Assembly (NCBI GenBank): GCA_011316305.1
Contig: SAUG01000046.1
Coordinates: forward strand, 360,861-424,860
From: Rusavskia elegans
Lineage: Eukaryota; Ascomycota; Lecanoromycetes; Teloschistales; Teloschistaceae
DNA length: 64,000 nucleotides
Direction of reading: 5' to 3'
In this document: in pieces, positions 42,877-55,143 of the stretch
Position numbering within the stretch: position 1 is the first letter of the stretch
How the letters are laid out: every line of letters starts with the position of its first letter
The notes under the pieces: generated by a model
What the model saw: only the letters and a program-made list of their open reading frames with translations
Database searches by the model: none
What the model was told of the DNA's origin: nothing
Made by a program: the position numbers and the translations under genes

Positions 42877-43671
42877 TAATAAGGGGCTTTTTGAGTCGTT
42901 GTGGATGATTGGATAGCGGGGCGTTGGAAGGGACTGTAAGCAAGCATTGTGGTAGTTGGTGGCGAGGAGTTTGAATGGTATTATTGAAGACGAGGATTTG
43001 TGTACTGCATTTGAGTATTGCGGTACGAGCGAAACCCTTACTGTCATGTACTGTGTGCCATCTTGGAGAGTGAAAGATCCCGCCATCAAGTTGAGCGTTT
43101 CGTAGCGTTCGAGCGATGTAAAATTGGGTAAAAGTTGGGTGGTGTTCTGGAAAGTTTGAAAGATTTGTGTTGCATACCTATAAATGTAACAGCTTTTCAC
43201 AACTTGATCGTATTCCCATCTGCTCTGGTCGAGGATGTCTCGATTGTTTGCATATTGGTTTGGGATAGAAGGTCAGATGCTTATGGGTGATGTATCACAA
43301 TCCAGTGTTTGAACTGCAAACGCACCAATTCTTTACATCGTTGATATTGAACCCCTACCTTTATAACCTCTGGTGGAAATCCATTTTTTTGGTCACGTTA
43401 ATTCATGGAGGCCTTGAGAATGTTGCTATTTTGCGCATAGTGAGTGCTGCAGAGATGGCAACGTGGTTTGTATGTCATGATAATACATCGCAGTTCAATA
43501 CTAAGCTCATGAAGTTGCAGTTTAGGAAAATACTATACTACACATATACTTACAGGTGAGCTGGCGACGAAGAGCTCGAAGTCATATTGTAGACGGTTGG
43601 TCCTAATAGCCTTGGAGATGTGAGTATTAGAAGCAACATATCATTCTGCGAGACGGTGCTCAATCACCACT
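42877..43671. other. Convergent intergenic region
   Basis: 3' flanks of the 40187 gene (+) and the HeLo gene (-). A long minus-strand frame (42298-43200) runs into the preceding gene and is its antisense shadow. No gene or repeat seen. Confidence 0.55.
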
Positions 43672-45461
43672 TTAATCCTGTGAATTCGGTTGACTGGGCT
43701 CTGATGTTGCACTTCGCTTCGCTGATGGCAGTGATTCTTGACTGTATTGGTCATTATCAATTGTCACAGGGAGGCGACGCTTCTTGGCGGGAGGAGGCTT
43801 CGCGGTATATGTTCCCATGTATCGCCTATTCCAGTGGTGCTTTTGCGTAGCCATGACCCATTGCTGAGACATTTGATAGAGCTCAGTTTCTCGTGGTACC
43901 TTTCCCAGGCTTAGAGGAGGGAATGGCGGCGCACCTACGAGAGGTATGCAGTAGTCTGCTTCTCCAAGGATGACCAGAGCAGCGCAGGTTTGCTCGTGAA
44001 CGTGGTCCTTGACAATCTGCGAGAATTGATTTGCAGGAGATTTCGACATTGTTTGAGTTTCATCCTCATAGTTGTAGACAGCTTGCTCCAGCCATTGACG
44101 GTCAATGACTTTCAAACGTGGATCTTTAAAGGTGGTGAGAGAGGCCGAGTTTTCCAATTCTTTTATATAGCTGATTATCGATTGGATCCCGTTGATGCCA
44201 GACGATGCAATCGAGCAACTGCTTTGGAGGCGGTAATCGACACGGACGCAGGCATCTAAATGGGGGAACTCTCCCAGGGACCAAGCGACCTGGAGCGCGC
44301 TTGCCACTTGACATGAGCATGGAGCGCAATAGAGATAAACTTGCACAGAGAACCGTCCTGTTGAAGGAGCGGTATCGAGTCCCTCGTTGATCTCTTGCAT
44401 GCTTATAGACATCAAGTACTCTTCGTAGCGATTAAAGTCCATATTTGTGAAATTACGAGGATTAATCAGTTTCCCAATCCATTGGCCAGGATGTGAGCGA
44501 GTATTCTGAGTCATGGCTGGAAGGAAAGATTTGGTAACATCGAAAGACATCCGCCCAAGACCGGTTTGTTCGCAGGGCAGCTCGGTCTCCTGATTACGAC
44601 ATTGTTCCATCAGGATGAAAAAAATCTGGAGCTTGGGATCAAGAAAGACTGTGGATGTCAGTATGCGTGAATGGACTTGGCATGTCTGATCACACCTTTC
44701 TCGTCACCAAAATGGGTTGGGAGATCATCGACATCCATGACATTGGTACCTCGAAGCTGTGCAAGCGGATAATTCTTAAGGTATCCACCTTCGGTGCCCA
44801 GTTCCGAGGCGTCAATGGCACTCCTTGCCGTATCAGACCACTCAGGGTAGGCATCTTCACAGGCTTCCGAGAGCAAGCGTAGCTGCCCGATATCGTCTAT
44901 CATGTACGCGATATCGGTCTGAACCTTCTCTTGAAGCGTGTCCCGTGGTCCATGACCATCCTTCTTCAAACCATTGATCAGATCACGAAGGTGTTCGATG
45001 AGCTTCCCGAATTTCGCAGCATCGTGAATCACCCACGTTGTTTTCCTTAAGATAGTCGGTTTGTCCGGAGATCGGCCAAAGCGGAGACGAAGACGCTTCA
45101 AAGCATTGGAGCTTATGCTGTGGTGATCGGCACTTCTGGTCACAGGGGAAGTAGGTTGCACGCCATACTTGGATTTGAGATCCTCTGCATTATCCAGCAA
45201 GCCTCGAATGGCATCCAAACACCTGCGCACAAGGTCTTGCCGCTTGGGATCTCCGTTGAACAAGGATTGTTCGTCCCAGTCACTGTTGCCAATACCTGTA
45301 TCTTCGCCCCAGACCAGAAAACGCTCTTGTTCGATCTCAAGTTTCAGGAGGAGTATCTCAAAGTCAGCTCGTAGAGTTGTGGCTGCTTTGAAATACTCAA
45401 AGCACTGAACACAGGTCGTGAAAAGAGCAGCTATGCCAATGCTCAGACCAGCAGCCTCCAT
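43672..45461 (-). CDS. HeLo-domain (prion-inhibition/propagation) protein
   Basis: Two exons (44696-45461 and 43672-44648) with a 47-base intron give 580 residues. I start at the ATG at 45461, so that the protein begins MEAAGLSIGIAALFTTCVQC. The N-terminal ~210 residues match the HeLo domain: the short hydrophobic N-helix, then CFEYFKAATTLRADFEILLL, LEIEQERFLVWGEDTGI and QLRLLSEACEDAYPEW. HeLo domains such as that of HET-S act as membrane-targeting cell-death executors. The C-terminal ~330 residues are not a NACHT, kinase or prion-repeat region that I recognise. They end in a basic stretch (PPPAKKRRLPV) that looks like a nuclear-localisation signal. A role in incompatibility is possible but inferred. 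Confidence 0.85.
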
Positions 45462-45970
45462 GTTCAGACACGTTGGGAACACAATCAGTGAGACTCAATG
45501 AGGATATAAGGAGAAGACATGGACAGCACCTTGGTGTCACCCACGCTCGAGGCTTTTGCGGTCTTGCAACTCAACGGAGAGAGCATTCGAGCAGCTGACA
45601 AGGCAGATTTGTTGAGTACCTGACAATAAGGCTGCGATAGCCACTGCCTGAAAGGACTCGGGAGGCTTGCTTGAGTACACATCCTTGTATGCCAAGATCA
45701 TCTGGGTACTGCACGACTGAAGTACGACTCGAGAGTGAGTAAATATCTAACTGCTGTATCACAGAGCTTTACTCAAGTCGTTCCACGTACCTTCTAAGGG
45801 GTCACACGAATTCAAGAGGAGCTTTCAGTCTTCGTCCGAGAGATCGTTGAAGTCGCAAAAAGCTGCCACGACAAGCCGCTAGCCTCAATGAGACATACTA
45901 GTATCAAAATCTTAACGACTCCAACTAACGGCCAACGTCCACCAGCCTCTTCCATCACCATCACCCCAAT
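45462..45970. promoter_or_regulatory. Divergent promoter region, HeLo gene and SCO1
   Basis: 509 bases between the divergent start codons. A short plus/minus frame at 45485-45682 has no domain. No specific site identified. Confidence 0.4.
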
Positions 45971-47277
45971 ATGGCCTCTTTCCTCTGCCCGCGCGCAATT
46001 GCAACAACTAGCCCTCTATATCACACGCTGAAGCAGCCATCTACTCCAATCGCTCGTTGCCTCCAAAATGTCTCACGTTCAACCCGCCACCAGCAACCTC
46101 CATCCAAATCCCAATCGTTCCTTAGCACCGCTCCAGGTCGCCGCACCTTCACATCCTCTTCCTCTCGACGCGCCTACAAGACCATAGAGCAAGCCAAATC
46201 ACAGCATCGAACCGGCCCCTTCTCACCACGATCTGCTGTCCTCTTCCTCACGGTCGGCGCAGGCATGTGGTTATACTTCCGGTATGAAAAGGAGAGAATC
46301 CAGAGGAAGAAGATTGCGGATTCGAGTAAAGGGGTCGGCAAGCCAAAAGTGGGTGGGAAATTTGAGATGATCGATCAAGAAGGGAGACCGTGGACGGAGC
46401 AGAACATCAAGGGAGGATTCACACTGGTGTGTTTTCCCGGAGCCACCCAACTGAGACCCCCTGGCGAATTTCAAGCCATTTATTACCAAGGAAGAGGGCT
46501 TTCGGCCAGTCTCTTGACGTTAGCGATAACGTTCCTCTCCAGAGCTGACCTTGTCTGTATCTCCAGGTCTACTTCGGCTTCACCCACTGCCCGGACATCT
46601 GCCCCGAAGAACTCGACAAAATGTCCCGCATCATCGACCTCCTCAACGGCCCCCCAACCACCACCACCGCTCCCATACCTCCCCCTTCCCCTCCCCTCCC
46701 AACCACAACCTCCAACCCCGACCCTTCCGTCTCACCAACAACCACCTCTCTCTCCACCCCACCCGTCCCAATAACGAATCCAAATACCCCAACCCCTCCT
46801 CGCCCCCCCATCCTCCCCTTATTCATCTCCTGCGACCCAGCCCGCGACACCCCCTCCGTCCTAAAAGAATACCTCTCCGAATTCCACCCCTCCCTCGTCG
46901 GCCTGACGGGCACATGGCAGCAAGTAAAAGACATGTGTCGAGCGTACAGGGTCTATTTCAGTACGCCCGAGGGCGTGAAGCCAGGGCAGGATTACCTGGT
47001 TGATCATTCGATATATTTCTACGTCATGGGTACGTTTTGCGTCCTATCCTATCCTATTCTATCCTATCCTATCCCCCACCGCACCAGACATCAAGAGAAG
47101 GCGGTCAGCAGTCAAAAAAAAAAAGGGTAGGAATGAGAGCTGACGCAACATATACAACAAACAGATCCCGACGGCGATTTCATCGAATGCATCGGCCGCC
47201 AGCACACGCCCGAAAGCGGTGCCAAGATCATCAAAGACCATATGTCCGATTGGAAGAACGGGGTCAAACTCAATTAA
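45971..47277 (+). CDS. SCO1: Sco1-type copper chaperone for cytochrome c oxidase
   Basis: Three exons (45971-46426, 46567-47029, 47165-47277) give 343 residues. Residues 1 to about 70 are Arg/Ser-rich, a mitochondrial presequence. One membrane segment follows (SAVLFLTVGAGMWLYFRYEK). The thioredoxin-fold domain has KVGGKFEMIDQEGRPWTEQN, the copper-binding CxxxC in YFGFTHCPDICPEELDKM, FISCDPARDTPSVLKEYLSE and the ligand His in YLVDHSIYFYVMDPDG. It ends in HTPESGAKIIKDHM. It inserts copper into the CuA site of Cox2 in the intermembrane space. Unusual: about 50 Pro/Thr/Ser residues are inserted between MSRIIDLLN and ILPLFISCDPARD, where the family normally has a short loop. Intron 2 contains CCTAT repeats (47043-47075). 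Confidence 0.93.
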
Positions 47278-48090
47278 TCTATTCCCCTCCCCCCCGGCCC
47301 GGAGGGAATCTTTTCCATCAGAAGCATCTTATCTCCTGCATCCCTCAAACGTACCGAAATAGACTAAAAGCGATCATTGTACCAACATTCCTACACCAAC
47401 ATCCACAGCACCAGTCCAATGGGGGGGATCCATTCAAGCGAGACATCTCGTATTTCTTATAGCCACTCCACTCCACCATATCGAACTATCCAACAGCTAG
47501 TGTATATTGCATTCAAGGGGTATTTTCCAGTTAGTGACGGGAGGAAAAGCCAATGCAGTCAAAGCGATAACAGTGTGACGTTATTATGTGTCTACAGGTT
47601 ACACCATGTTTGTTACAACAGACCTGCTTCAGAGAATGGATAGCGGAGTACAGTACTCCGTACAGCGTGTCAGGTGGTTCAAAAACGAGGAGCTTGTTGA
47701 ATTTGGCGTATGCTCTACATGGCCACACGACCAGTCTTAGAAAGCCTACAGAATAGATTCACCATTCTGTTTGACTCTGGTTCAGAATCCCAGTTATGAA
47801 GTTCATTACTATAGAGAAAGGTTGAGGAAAGAGTAGGTTAAGAATAGGCTTCTATTAACATTAAGCTACCTGGCTCTTCATTTCGACCCTGGAGACACGT
47901 GCCGGAGAACGACCGATCAACCCGGACCTTAGGGGGTATCGTTGGTCCTCCCAACTTATCAGGCGCTTCGGCAGTACTTGAACGCTGTGAAGCAAATAGT
48001 TTTTACATGAAACATTACCGGCCCAAGCAACAAGTTGGACATGACTGTAACCGACCAACCAATGCGATTTTTCTTCTTCCTCCATCCAAT
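47278..48090. other. Convergent intergenic region
   Basis: 3' flanks of SCO1 (+) and the glyoxal oxidase (-). Short frames (47377-47643, 47861-48085) are unsupported. Nothing else seen. Confidence 0.55.
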
Positions 48091-50713
48091 CTATGCAACC
48101 GAGACGAACTGACCAACGGCGGGAACACCATCAACGGTGACGTACACGACATAAGGGCCTGGCTGTGCGACGTTGCGGTTGGGTGGCATCTTGGCAGTTA
48201 ACGTTTGCGCGGTGGCACCAGCCTGATATCCGGTGGTATCAAGGAAGATCATGCGGTGGTTCATGTGCAAGCTGTGTGTGACGAAACCTCCGTGGTACAA
48301 GGCCACCTTGACGGCCTTGTTGCCCGCCGGCGCAGTGAATCGAACGGTGAACGTGCTGCCATCAGCCTTCAAGCTCTTGGATGATAGAGTCATACCAGTG
48401 GGGCGCTTGTTGGCGTTGGCGCCGGAAAGATAGGGAGGAGTGTAGATCTCAACGCGGTACTCGGTCACGAAGTCCTCCGATGGGACCTTGTTGGGAACAG
48501 GCGTGAGCTTCGGCTGTTCGACGGGGTTGGAACCAGCGATCATCAAAGTACCGTCCAACAGGAGCAGGGTCACAGAGTGGTAAAGACGTGGGATGGTTGA
48601 CGTAGGACCTGTTGACCAGCGCTGTCCCTTGGGCTTGACGGGATCATAGATCAACACGTCGAGCGTCGGGGCCTTGGCGACACCAAAGCCTTGAGCACCG
48701 AGATTGCAGCCATTGGCCCAAATGACGGTCCCGTCAGGCAGGAGGGTCCCTTCGACCATACCACGGCCTTGCGGCATCGAGTCCATTTCCCATTGGGGGT
48801 TGGCGTCCAGGGGCTTCATCCTTGCGCAACTGGCTTCGGTAGGACTGGTGATGTCTTGGTAAGCACCGCCGCCGCAAATCATGACATCTGGGGCATAGCC
48901 GTTGGCGCTGGACAAGGGAAGAAGTACGCTGCCGCCGGTGTTGGGGTAGGTACGGTAGGTTCCCGGAATGTCCGGAAGCGCTTTGGTGACTGCGTTGGTA
49001 GCAACGTCGAAGATCTCAGCGGACTTGGCCACGGCAATGAAGAGCTGACCGTTATTCAGGAGATGAATGAACGGGTACATGTAGTATGGCTGATTCTTGT
49101 TAAGAATCTCCAAGGGGATGTTTCTGCCGCTTGAGATGCCTTGAGCGTTAAGGATTTCGTAGGTTGGATTGTTATTCGTCTTAACGGTTGGGTCCAATCC
49201 ATTGAGACTGCCAGATGCCACGAAGAGCGTACCGTCTGGCATTGTTTGAACCGATGCATACCAGCGAGCAGAAGCAATCTTGTTGCCAGGTTCTGACCAT
49301 GATTGGCCGGTCAAAGCTGCATCCGTAGCCGAACGAGAGAGATACCGAATACCATTGAAGCCATCACCGACAGTAGGGTCGATGAAGTCAAGAGGAGCGT
49401 TACCACCGATGGAAACGAAGCGACCATCAGCCAAGAAGGCACCGCCTGAGCAGAAAGCGTTTGTCTAAGGGGAAGTTAGACAGTTCAGTCGCCTAGATTT
49501 AAAATGTGGTTGCTGACCTTGTATGACAAGGGGACGACCTTGTTAGTTGCAGGATCGTACTCGGCGGAGTAGGCGAATTGGCCGTTGGGGAGCTTGAGCT
49601 GTGTGGAGTCCTCAACCTTGTCCAAAAAGATTACACGGCCGTTCTGCATCAAGCCAGCGTGCATTGCAGGAACACCAGCCTGGACCCCGGGAGAGCCAGC
49701 TGGAAGAATGCGAAGAGAGCCAGGATTGGCAGCAACAGGGGCGGGAGATGGGCCAGGAGCCGGGGCAACTGGAGCGGCAACGCAAGGTCCGCTTTGGCAG
49801 CCAGCTCCGCAGTGGGCTGCAGTCTTGCCGCAGAACTAGATGACGTTAGAAAACTGCATCACCATTGGGAAGATCGTACATACACCATAAGCCGAGCAGC
49901 AACCTCCCTGTGGCCAATTCCCGCAGATGTAGACCGTCTTGCCATCGTCTTGAAGGCCGCAATTTCCGTTAGGGGTCTGAGTACCACCAGTGACCGGGGG
50001 ATTGGTGGGTTGACCGAGAATGGGCTCCTGAGACGAAGAGGAGGTTGGAGGATTTGTAGGGGTAGTTCCTCCGCCTCCGCCGTTACATCCGTTCAGGCAG
50101 CCTACACCACAATGACCGTCAGTCTTCCCGCAGTAGCCATACGAAGAGCAACAGCCTCCGAATGGGCCATTGGGATCGCAAGTGGCTCGGTTGAATTCGG
50201 CGAGGCCGCAACGACCGTCTGGTCTAGGGGCGGTGCCAGGGTTGGCGGGTGGAGCAGGTGTGGTGCAGCCGGACTGGCAACCGGTACCGCAGTAGACGTC
50301 GGTGTTTCCGCAATAGCCGTATTCGGAGCAGCAGGTGCCCTTGTAGCCGGTGGCGTTGGGGTCACAGATAGTGCCTCCAGCTTGTTTACCACACGTACCA
50401 TCTGTTGAATAAGGTGCACGGCCTTGAAGCTCCTGGGGGATGGCGATGTCGCTTCGGCGGAAGGATTGAGGATAGAGGTCGCCAAGAGATCGTTTGCCCA
50501 CGAGACATCTGAAGCAGAGGCGATGTTAGACACGGGTTCTTCCAGACGAGCAGCTTTGGGATGTGAATCGACGTACTCATTTCTGTCACATGGGATGGCT
50601 TCGGAAAGGCAGGTGGCCACTCCATCGCCGCATCTCATGGCATGAGGTTTCACGGGGATGTTGGCGTAGACCTGGGCCAGGGCAAAGCTCAAGGCGAACA
50701 CCGAGGTCTTCAT
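48091..50713 (-). CDS. Secreted glyoxal oxidase (AA5_1) with three CBM18 chitin-binding domains
   Basis: Four exons (50577-50713, 49884-50508, 49518-49835, 48091-49464) give 817 residues. Residues 1-18 are a signal peptide. Three hevein-like CBM18 domains follow at about 84-126, 143-185 and 228-272 (cores [48 protein letters not shown]). The third is completed only by splicing. The copper-radical oxidase domain runs from about 300 to the end. Its ligands are readable by family comparison: the Cys of [14 protein letters not shown] that crosslinks to the Tyr of [13 protein letters not shown], the Tyr-His pair in [13 protein letters not shown], and the His of [10 protein letters not shown]. It should oxidise small aldehydes and make H2O2 at chitin or the hyphal wall. 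Relatives affect hyphal growth and virulence in some plant pathogens. Confidence 0.93.
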
Positions 50714-52594
50714 GATGTTGATATCTGAACAAAAGGATATTAGAATACTGGTCAAAGAATGTGTGTAGTTGGACGGATGGAGTGAATCAACAAAAGAATG
50801 AGACGGAGCAAGTGGAGGTAAACAATTGGGAATATATTCACTGGGAAGCTCGCTCCTTCCGCTCGGGAAGGCCAGTCCACCGCCCGTTGTACCGTAATTG
50901 CGTTGGGGTGAATGTGCAATCAATGCCACCAACGGCAAGCACGACGGGCGAGGTACCCATGGTCGCGCCTGGGGCAAAGACTGGGGCACTAATGGCGAGT
51001 AATACGACTTTGCTGCAACATACCGTGTGCTTCAACGAAGGGCACTGATGTCACAACCGCTCAATGCTTCCGATCCAATACTTTCCTGCTCGGTGAACTG
51101 TCGACGAGTATTATATGTGCTTGAAGAATAAGAGGATGTGTTGCTGTCGTATGTGCTGAAAGGGAACCTGATAGCGAATCTCAGGGTTCGGGCGAAAAGA
51201 AAGAGCGACTCTTGGAAGTGACTGCCGGAAAGAGTGACGGCAGAAACGGTCGTACGTGAGGGAGGAAGGTATACAAAAAGTGGGGGAATGGGGAGAAGGA
51301 AAGAGAGAAACATGAGGCACATGTCAGATAATAAACGGAGCCATGTAACGTTCAAGGCAGCCGTTTTACTTGCCGCGGACCCCTGGCAAGAGTGCTGGAG
51401 GAAGGCGGCTCCAATCTCCCTCTCGATCGTGCACAATAGTACAACGCGGACTGAACACGACCGCCTTGGGGTCAGCAAGAATGATACGAGGTCAGCAACG
51501 AGCCGCATGTTGTTACCCTTTTGCGCCCAGCTCCCATCCGTTCCATTGCCCGTGCGAAGGAGCCCGAGTCTTACGTGAGGATAAGTAAGGTACTGTTGAT
51601 TCGCTTGATGGAACCAATGAATGAAGCTCCAACATGCTTAGTTGATGGATCGTGGCCGCCTTTAACCAGTCCGTCGCATCCTCTGGGCTCTGGGTGCAAA
51701 AAGGACTCGCGTGATGCTTGTCGACTCTCACGAACGGCTCGGCGCTTCTATTTCGGTACGGTATGTGCCGCCCAACCTAATCTCGCTTCACACCCCTTTA
51801 CCTACTCCACATTTAGAGTCGAGCCGAGCAGCCGTGGGAAATTGGGAAATTGCAACCGACGGCTAAAATCATCATTATTGGTCGTCCTCGAGACTTCTCG
51901 TGACAGGGTGGTGACAATCGTGGATTCACATTACAGCAGATCCCAGAAGAGTCAGAAGACTTGACCCAGGTCCGCAAGGCTCAAACCGACAGGGATCTGC
52001 GTTGCATGACAGGAAATGCTTCATTTCAAACAAGCATCTGTCGCATAGCCCGGCGGCACCAGCGGGGCCCTAAGTGTTAATTTCCCCCATGCACACCGCC
52101 TCCCCGCCCTATGACTGCATGTCGCTTCCAACCGCTGACTACCTTACCTTATACTCTATGCACGCAGCTAAATGCCAAGCCTCGATACAAATTTCTTCCT
52201 CCACTACTGATACGAAATGACCTGGAATCCTCCATGCATTTTGGATACGAGGTCTCCGCAATGGTTTGATGCCGATATCCGCACTTGGTTGGTCCTGACC
52301 GCAAAATGCCTCAATGCCAGTCACGGGAACGAACAGTTTTTGGTTCCTTCCAGGAGCTGGAGATGGCCATGGTGGATTGCATCCGAAGAGCAACCGAAAT
52401 CGTCGTAGACATGATGGGAAGGAACGATATCAGTGATATTAAACTAACTCTGTAGGGGTCTTTTGGTACTGGTATTACATAATTGTACATTTCCAAACTC
52501 ATCAATCGCTTCCGTATATCCTGTCTGCATGAACCATATCATCGTTAGAATTGAAAGAGAACTCCGAGCTGATGCATCCCGTCAACCTTTTCGA
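50714..52594. other. Long upstream region of the glyoxal oxidase gene
   Basis: 1.9 kb between the glyoxal oxidase start and the 3' end of the DUF3433 gene (both minus strand). Frames such as 51032-51508, 51521-51964 and 52217-52408 lack domains and splice logic. I see promoter-type sequence only. Confidence 0.5.
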
Positions 52595-55143
52595 TTACTT
52601 CATCGTCCCTGTCGCGATGAACATCTCTCCCGACTCAGGCCGGTGCAACCGATCGATACCCAAGTGCTCTTTTCCATCACGCCCCACGTAGACGCCGAAC
52701 GCGTATCGGGAACTGCCTTTGTCACCGGTTAAGGTCCCCAGAAGTCGAGTGACAAGATCTGTCTTGCTTCGAGGCTGCCAGAAAACCGCGTCGTTCAATA
52801 ATCGACTTCCGTACACGAAGCTCAAGATTTGGCCCAGTGTCCGGATGTCGTGCGGGAGGCGACGCTTCTGCTTTGGCCAGATGACAAGGTACGACAAGCT
52901 GTAGATGACGACCAAGACCACCAAGGCGTAGTATCCAGACATGTCCGCCGCCACGCGTACCTCTTGCGTCGGGATGAAGTATTGTGCAGTGAACACACCT
53001 CCGCCGAGGACGGGGAGAGTAGCTGACAGGACGCTGATGAATGAAATCCATGCAACCTTGTGGTGGCCAGCCGAAGCAGCTTTGATCGTAACCTCAAGCG
53101 GTAGGCATGCCGTGTAGTCCAGGAGAAGGCTGTCGTCTGCCGCACTGCCTCGAGTTTGGCCAAGGTTGGCGAACGGCTGCAACGCCCTGAAGTATATGTC
53201 GATTGGTTGCCAGACGAGAAATAGGATCATCCCAACCAAACATGGGACAAAGCTGTACAGGAAGTCGGCCGGCGAAAACCCTTGCGAGGTTTTCATCGAC
53301 GTCAGCTTTGGCTCGAAGCCTCGGCGCGTTGCGTTGTTCACGAAGCTGACGATGACAAACGCCAGCATCAGGACAATCGCCATGACGATCCATGCAACAA
53401 CAAAGGTGTCCTTGAGGAACCAGGGAAGCCAGCGATATCGGATCCGAGGGCTGTGGACGTCCTTTTGAAGCGAGTCGAGAGTTGAAGCCTTCAGCGGCCG
53501 CTGACTTTCCAGGTCCAGGTGAGAGTGCGGAGACTTTTCCTTCGGTTCCCGGTTCTGTCGAAACCCTTCCAGTGCTGTTTGCGATTCTTCGACCCCGTGG
53601 AAAATCTCGCTCGATCTTTTGCCTGCGATCCAATAGCGAAGCGTGTACTTCTTCGGCAATGCCAAGACGAAGCTGTCAGCTCGGGCTTCCGAACCGTAAA
53701 AGTCTGATAATATGTTGGACCTTTGGAATAGCGATAGTATGTCGGCAAGTGATCGAGGGTCCCACCGAAGTCCTGACGGCTCGCGTTTGAGCTTCAGGAT
53801 GAGCGAGACAAGAGCGAGGATTAAGAGAACGTAGAGAGCCAGCAATGTCCATCCGACCGGCTCCACCGCAGTCCATCTCCAGACGCTCTCCCCGTCTACT
53901 GTGAGGTATTGAGTTTGGTAGAGGCAGCTGTGTAGCGGTACAGTAAAGATACACAATCGAAACAGATTCAAACAGAGTCCAAGAAACATTTCTCCGTGCC
54001 GAAAACACCAGAGATCGGGTATCACGTAATCAGAAGGGAACAACGCCGCCGAATGCAAGATGTGGGATGTAAACGTCCGTTTCTCGGAATGCATCATGAG
54101 AAAGGGAACAATTCTGTACAAGGCGTTCTGAATGATAAAAAGCCAGAAAATAATTAGGGTAGCAAGGAGCTGAGGTAGGTATTGAAAGATGAAGTACCGA
54201 CTGGTCCCGACTTGGTCGTATTGCCAGAGACCATGGTGTTGTGATGACCATACGTTGGAGAAAATGATGGCGGTGACCATGAAGAGACAACAGACGAGAA
54301 GGGCCAGCAACGACGGCAACCGAAGCACTTTCGGTAGGTAGTTCAGTGTGGGGAACCGAAAGGGGTCCTGAGTCGGTGTTGCGGGAATAGCCACCACTAC
54401 GCGGTTGAGTCAGTTGATGTCAAAGACAAAGTATGAAGGTGACGCTAACCGGACGAGTCGGATGGTTGCCTTGTAGGATGTAATGGTCGCTGTCGACGAT
54501 CTCCTGACTGAAGTCCCTGTTGCAAGCGCAAGCGCTCGTCGGGCACAATTCTTTCCACCGAATACGACTCTCGACTTGAAGGGCGTTGTAAGGGCTGGGA
54601 TTCCAGGGCATGATTCACCTCCTCATCGCGAGTGAGCTGGTCGATGGCAAACTGAATGTATGGAGTATCATCGACACCGGGGGTGGGAGGACTGGTAGGT
54701 TCTTTGTTGGAAGGACCGTCGGACGGCGGAGTACTTCCAGTCAAGAGAGGCTTCCGTTGAATGGTATGGATGGGATGCGATGCTGCCAGCCTAGCTGTCA
54801 CGGACACGGTTGGTAGTTTCAGATGTGTTGGGGTGACTGCGCGGACGGTCGGCCTGGTCGAGTCTGGTTCGGGTGTCTTTCGATAGGGGTCCGGTATGAT
54901 GATATGCAGCGGTGGTGTCTGGTAACGACGAATGGCGCTTTTCTCATCCTGGCTTGAGTTGCCAGACGGCAGGGAGTAGAAGTCATCGGACGCAGTGACG
55001 GACTGCTTGGAGGCACTGTGAACGAGTGCAGGTCTGCTAGCTGAGATGAGAAGAAGAGTCAGCCTTGTCACCTGTCGTTCTCTATTCTCGAAGCCACTAT
55101 ACGTACTGTTGACTGTCCGAAGATTGGCATCACCCAGGTTCAT
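52595..55143 (-). CDS. DUF3433 polytopic membrane protein
   Basis: Three exons (55107-55143, 54450-55040, 52595-54396) give 809 residues. Residues of about 1-210 are cytosol-type, Pro/Ser-rich. At least eight hydrophobic segments follow, in two groups: LLALLVCCLFMVTAIIFSNV, PQLLATLIIFWLFIIQNALY, FLGLCLNLFRLCIFTVPL, GWTLLALYVLLILALVSLIL, then VAWIVMAIVLMLAFVIVSFV, FVPCLVGMILFLVWQPIDIY, ISFISVLSATLPVLGGG and ALVVLVVIYSLSYLVIW. The two-fold arrangement with RYFIFQYLPQLLA fits the DUF3433 family of fungal membrane proteins, which has no established function. Between the halves lies a hydrophilic loop of about 170 residues. The protein ends in a cytosolic tail (RYAFGVYVGRDGKEHLGI). Confidence 0.8.

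Noticed and set aside
42298..43200. 300-codon minus-strand open frame
   Set aside because: Mostly the shadow of the Ser/Gly-rich 3' end of the 40187 gene; composition is biased and no domain appears.
50102..50989. 295-codon frame over the glyoxal oxidase 5' end
   Set aside because: It contains the true signal peptide but then runs through the first intron into a wrong frame; splicing at 50577/50508 gives the CBM18 frame instead.
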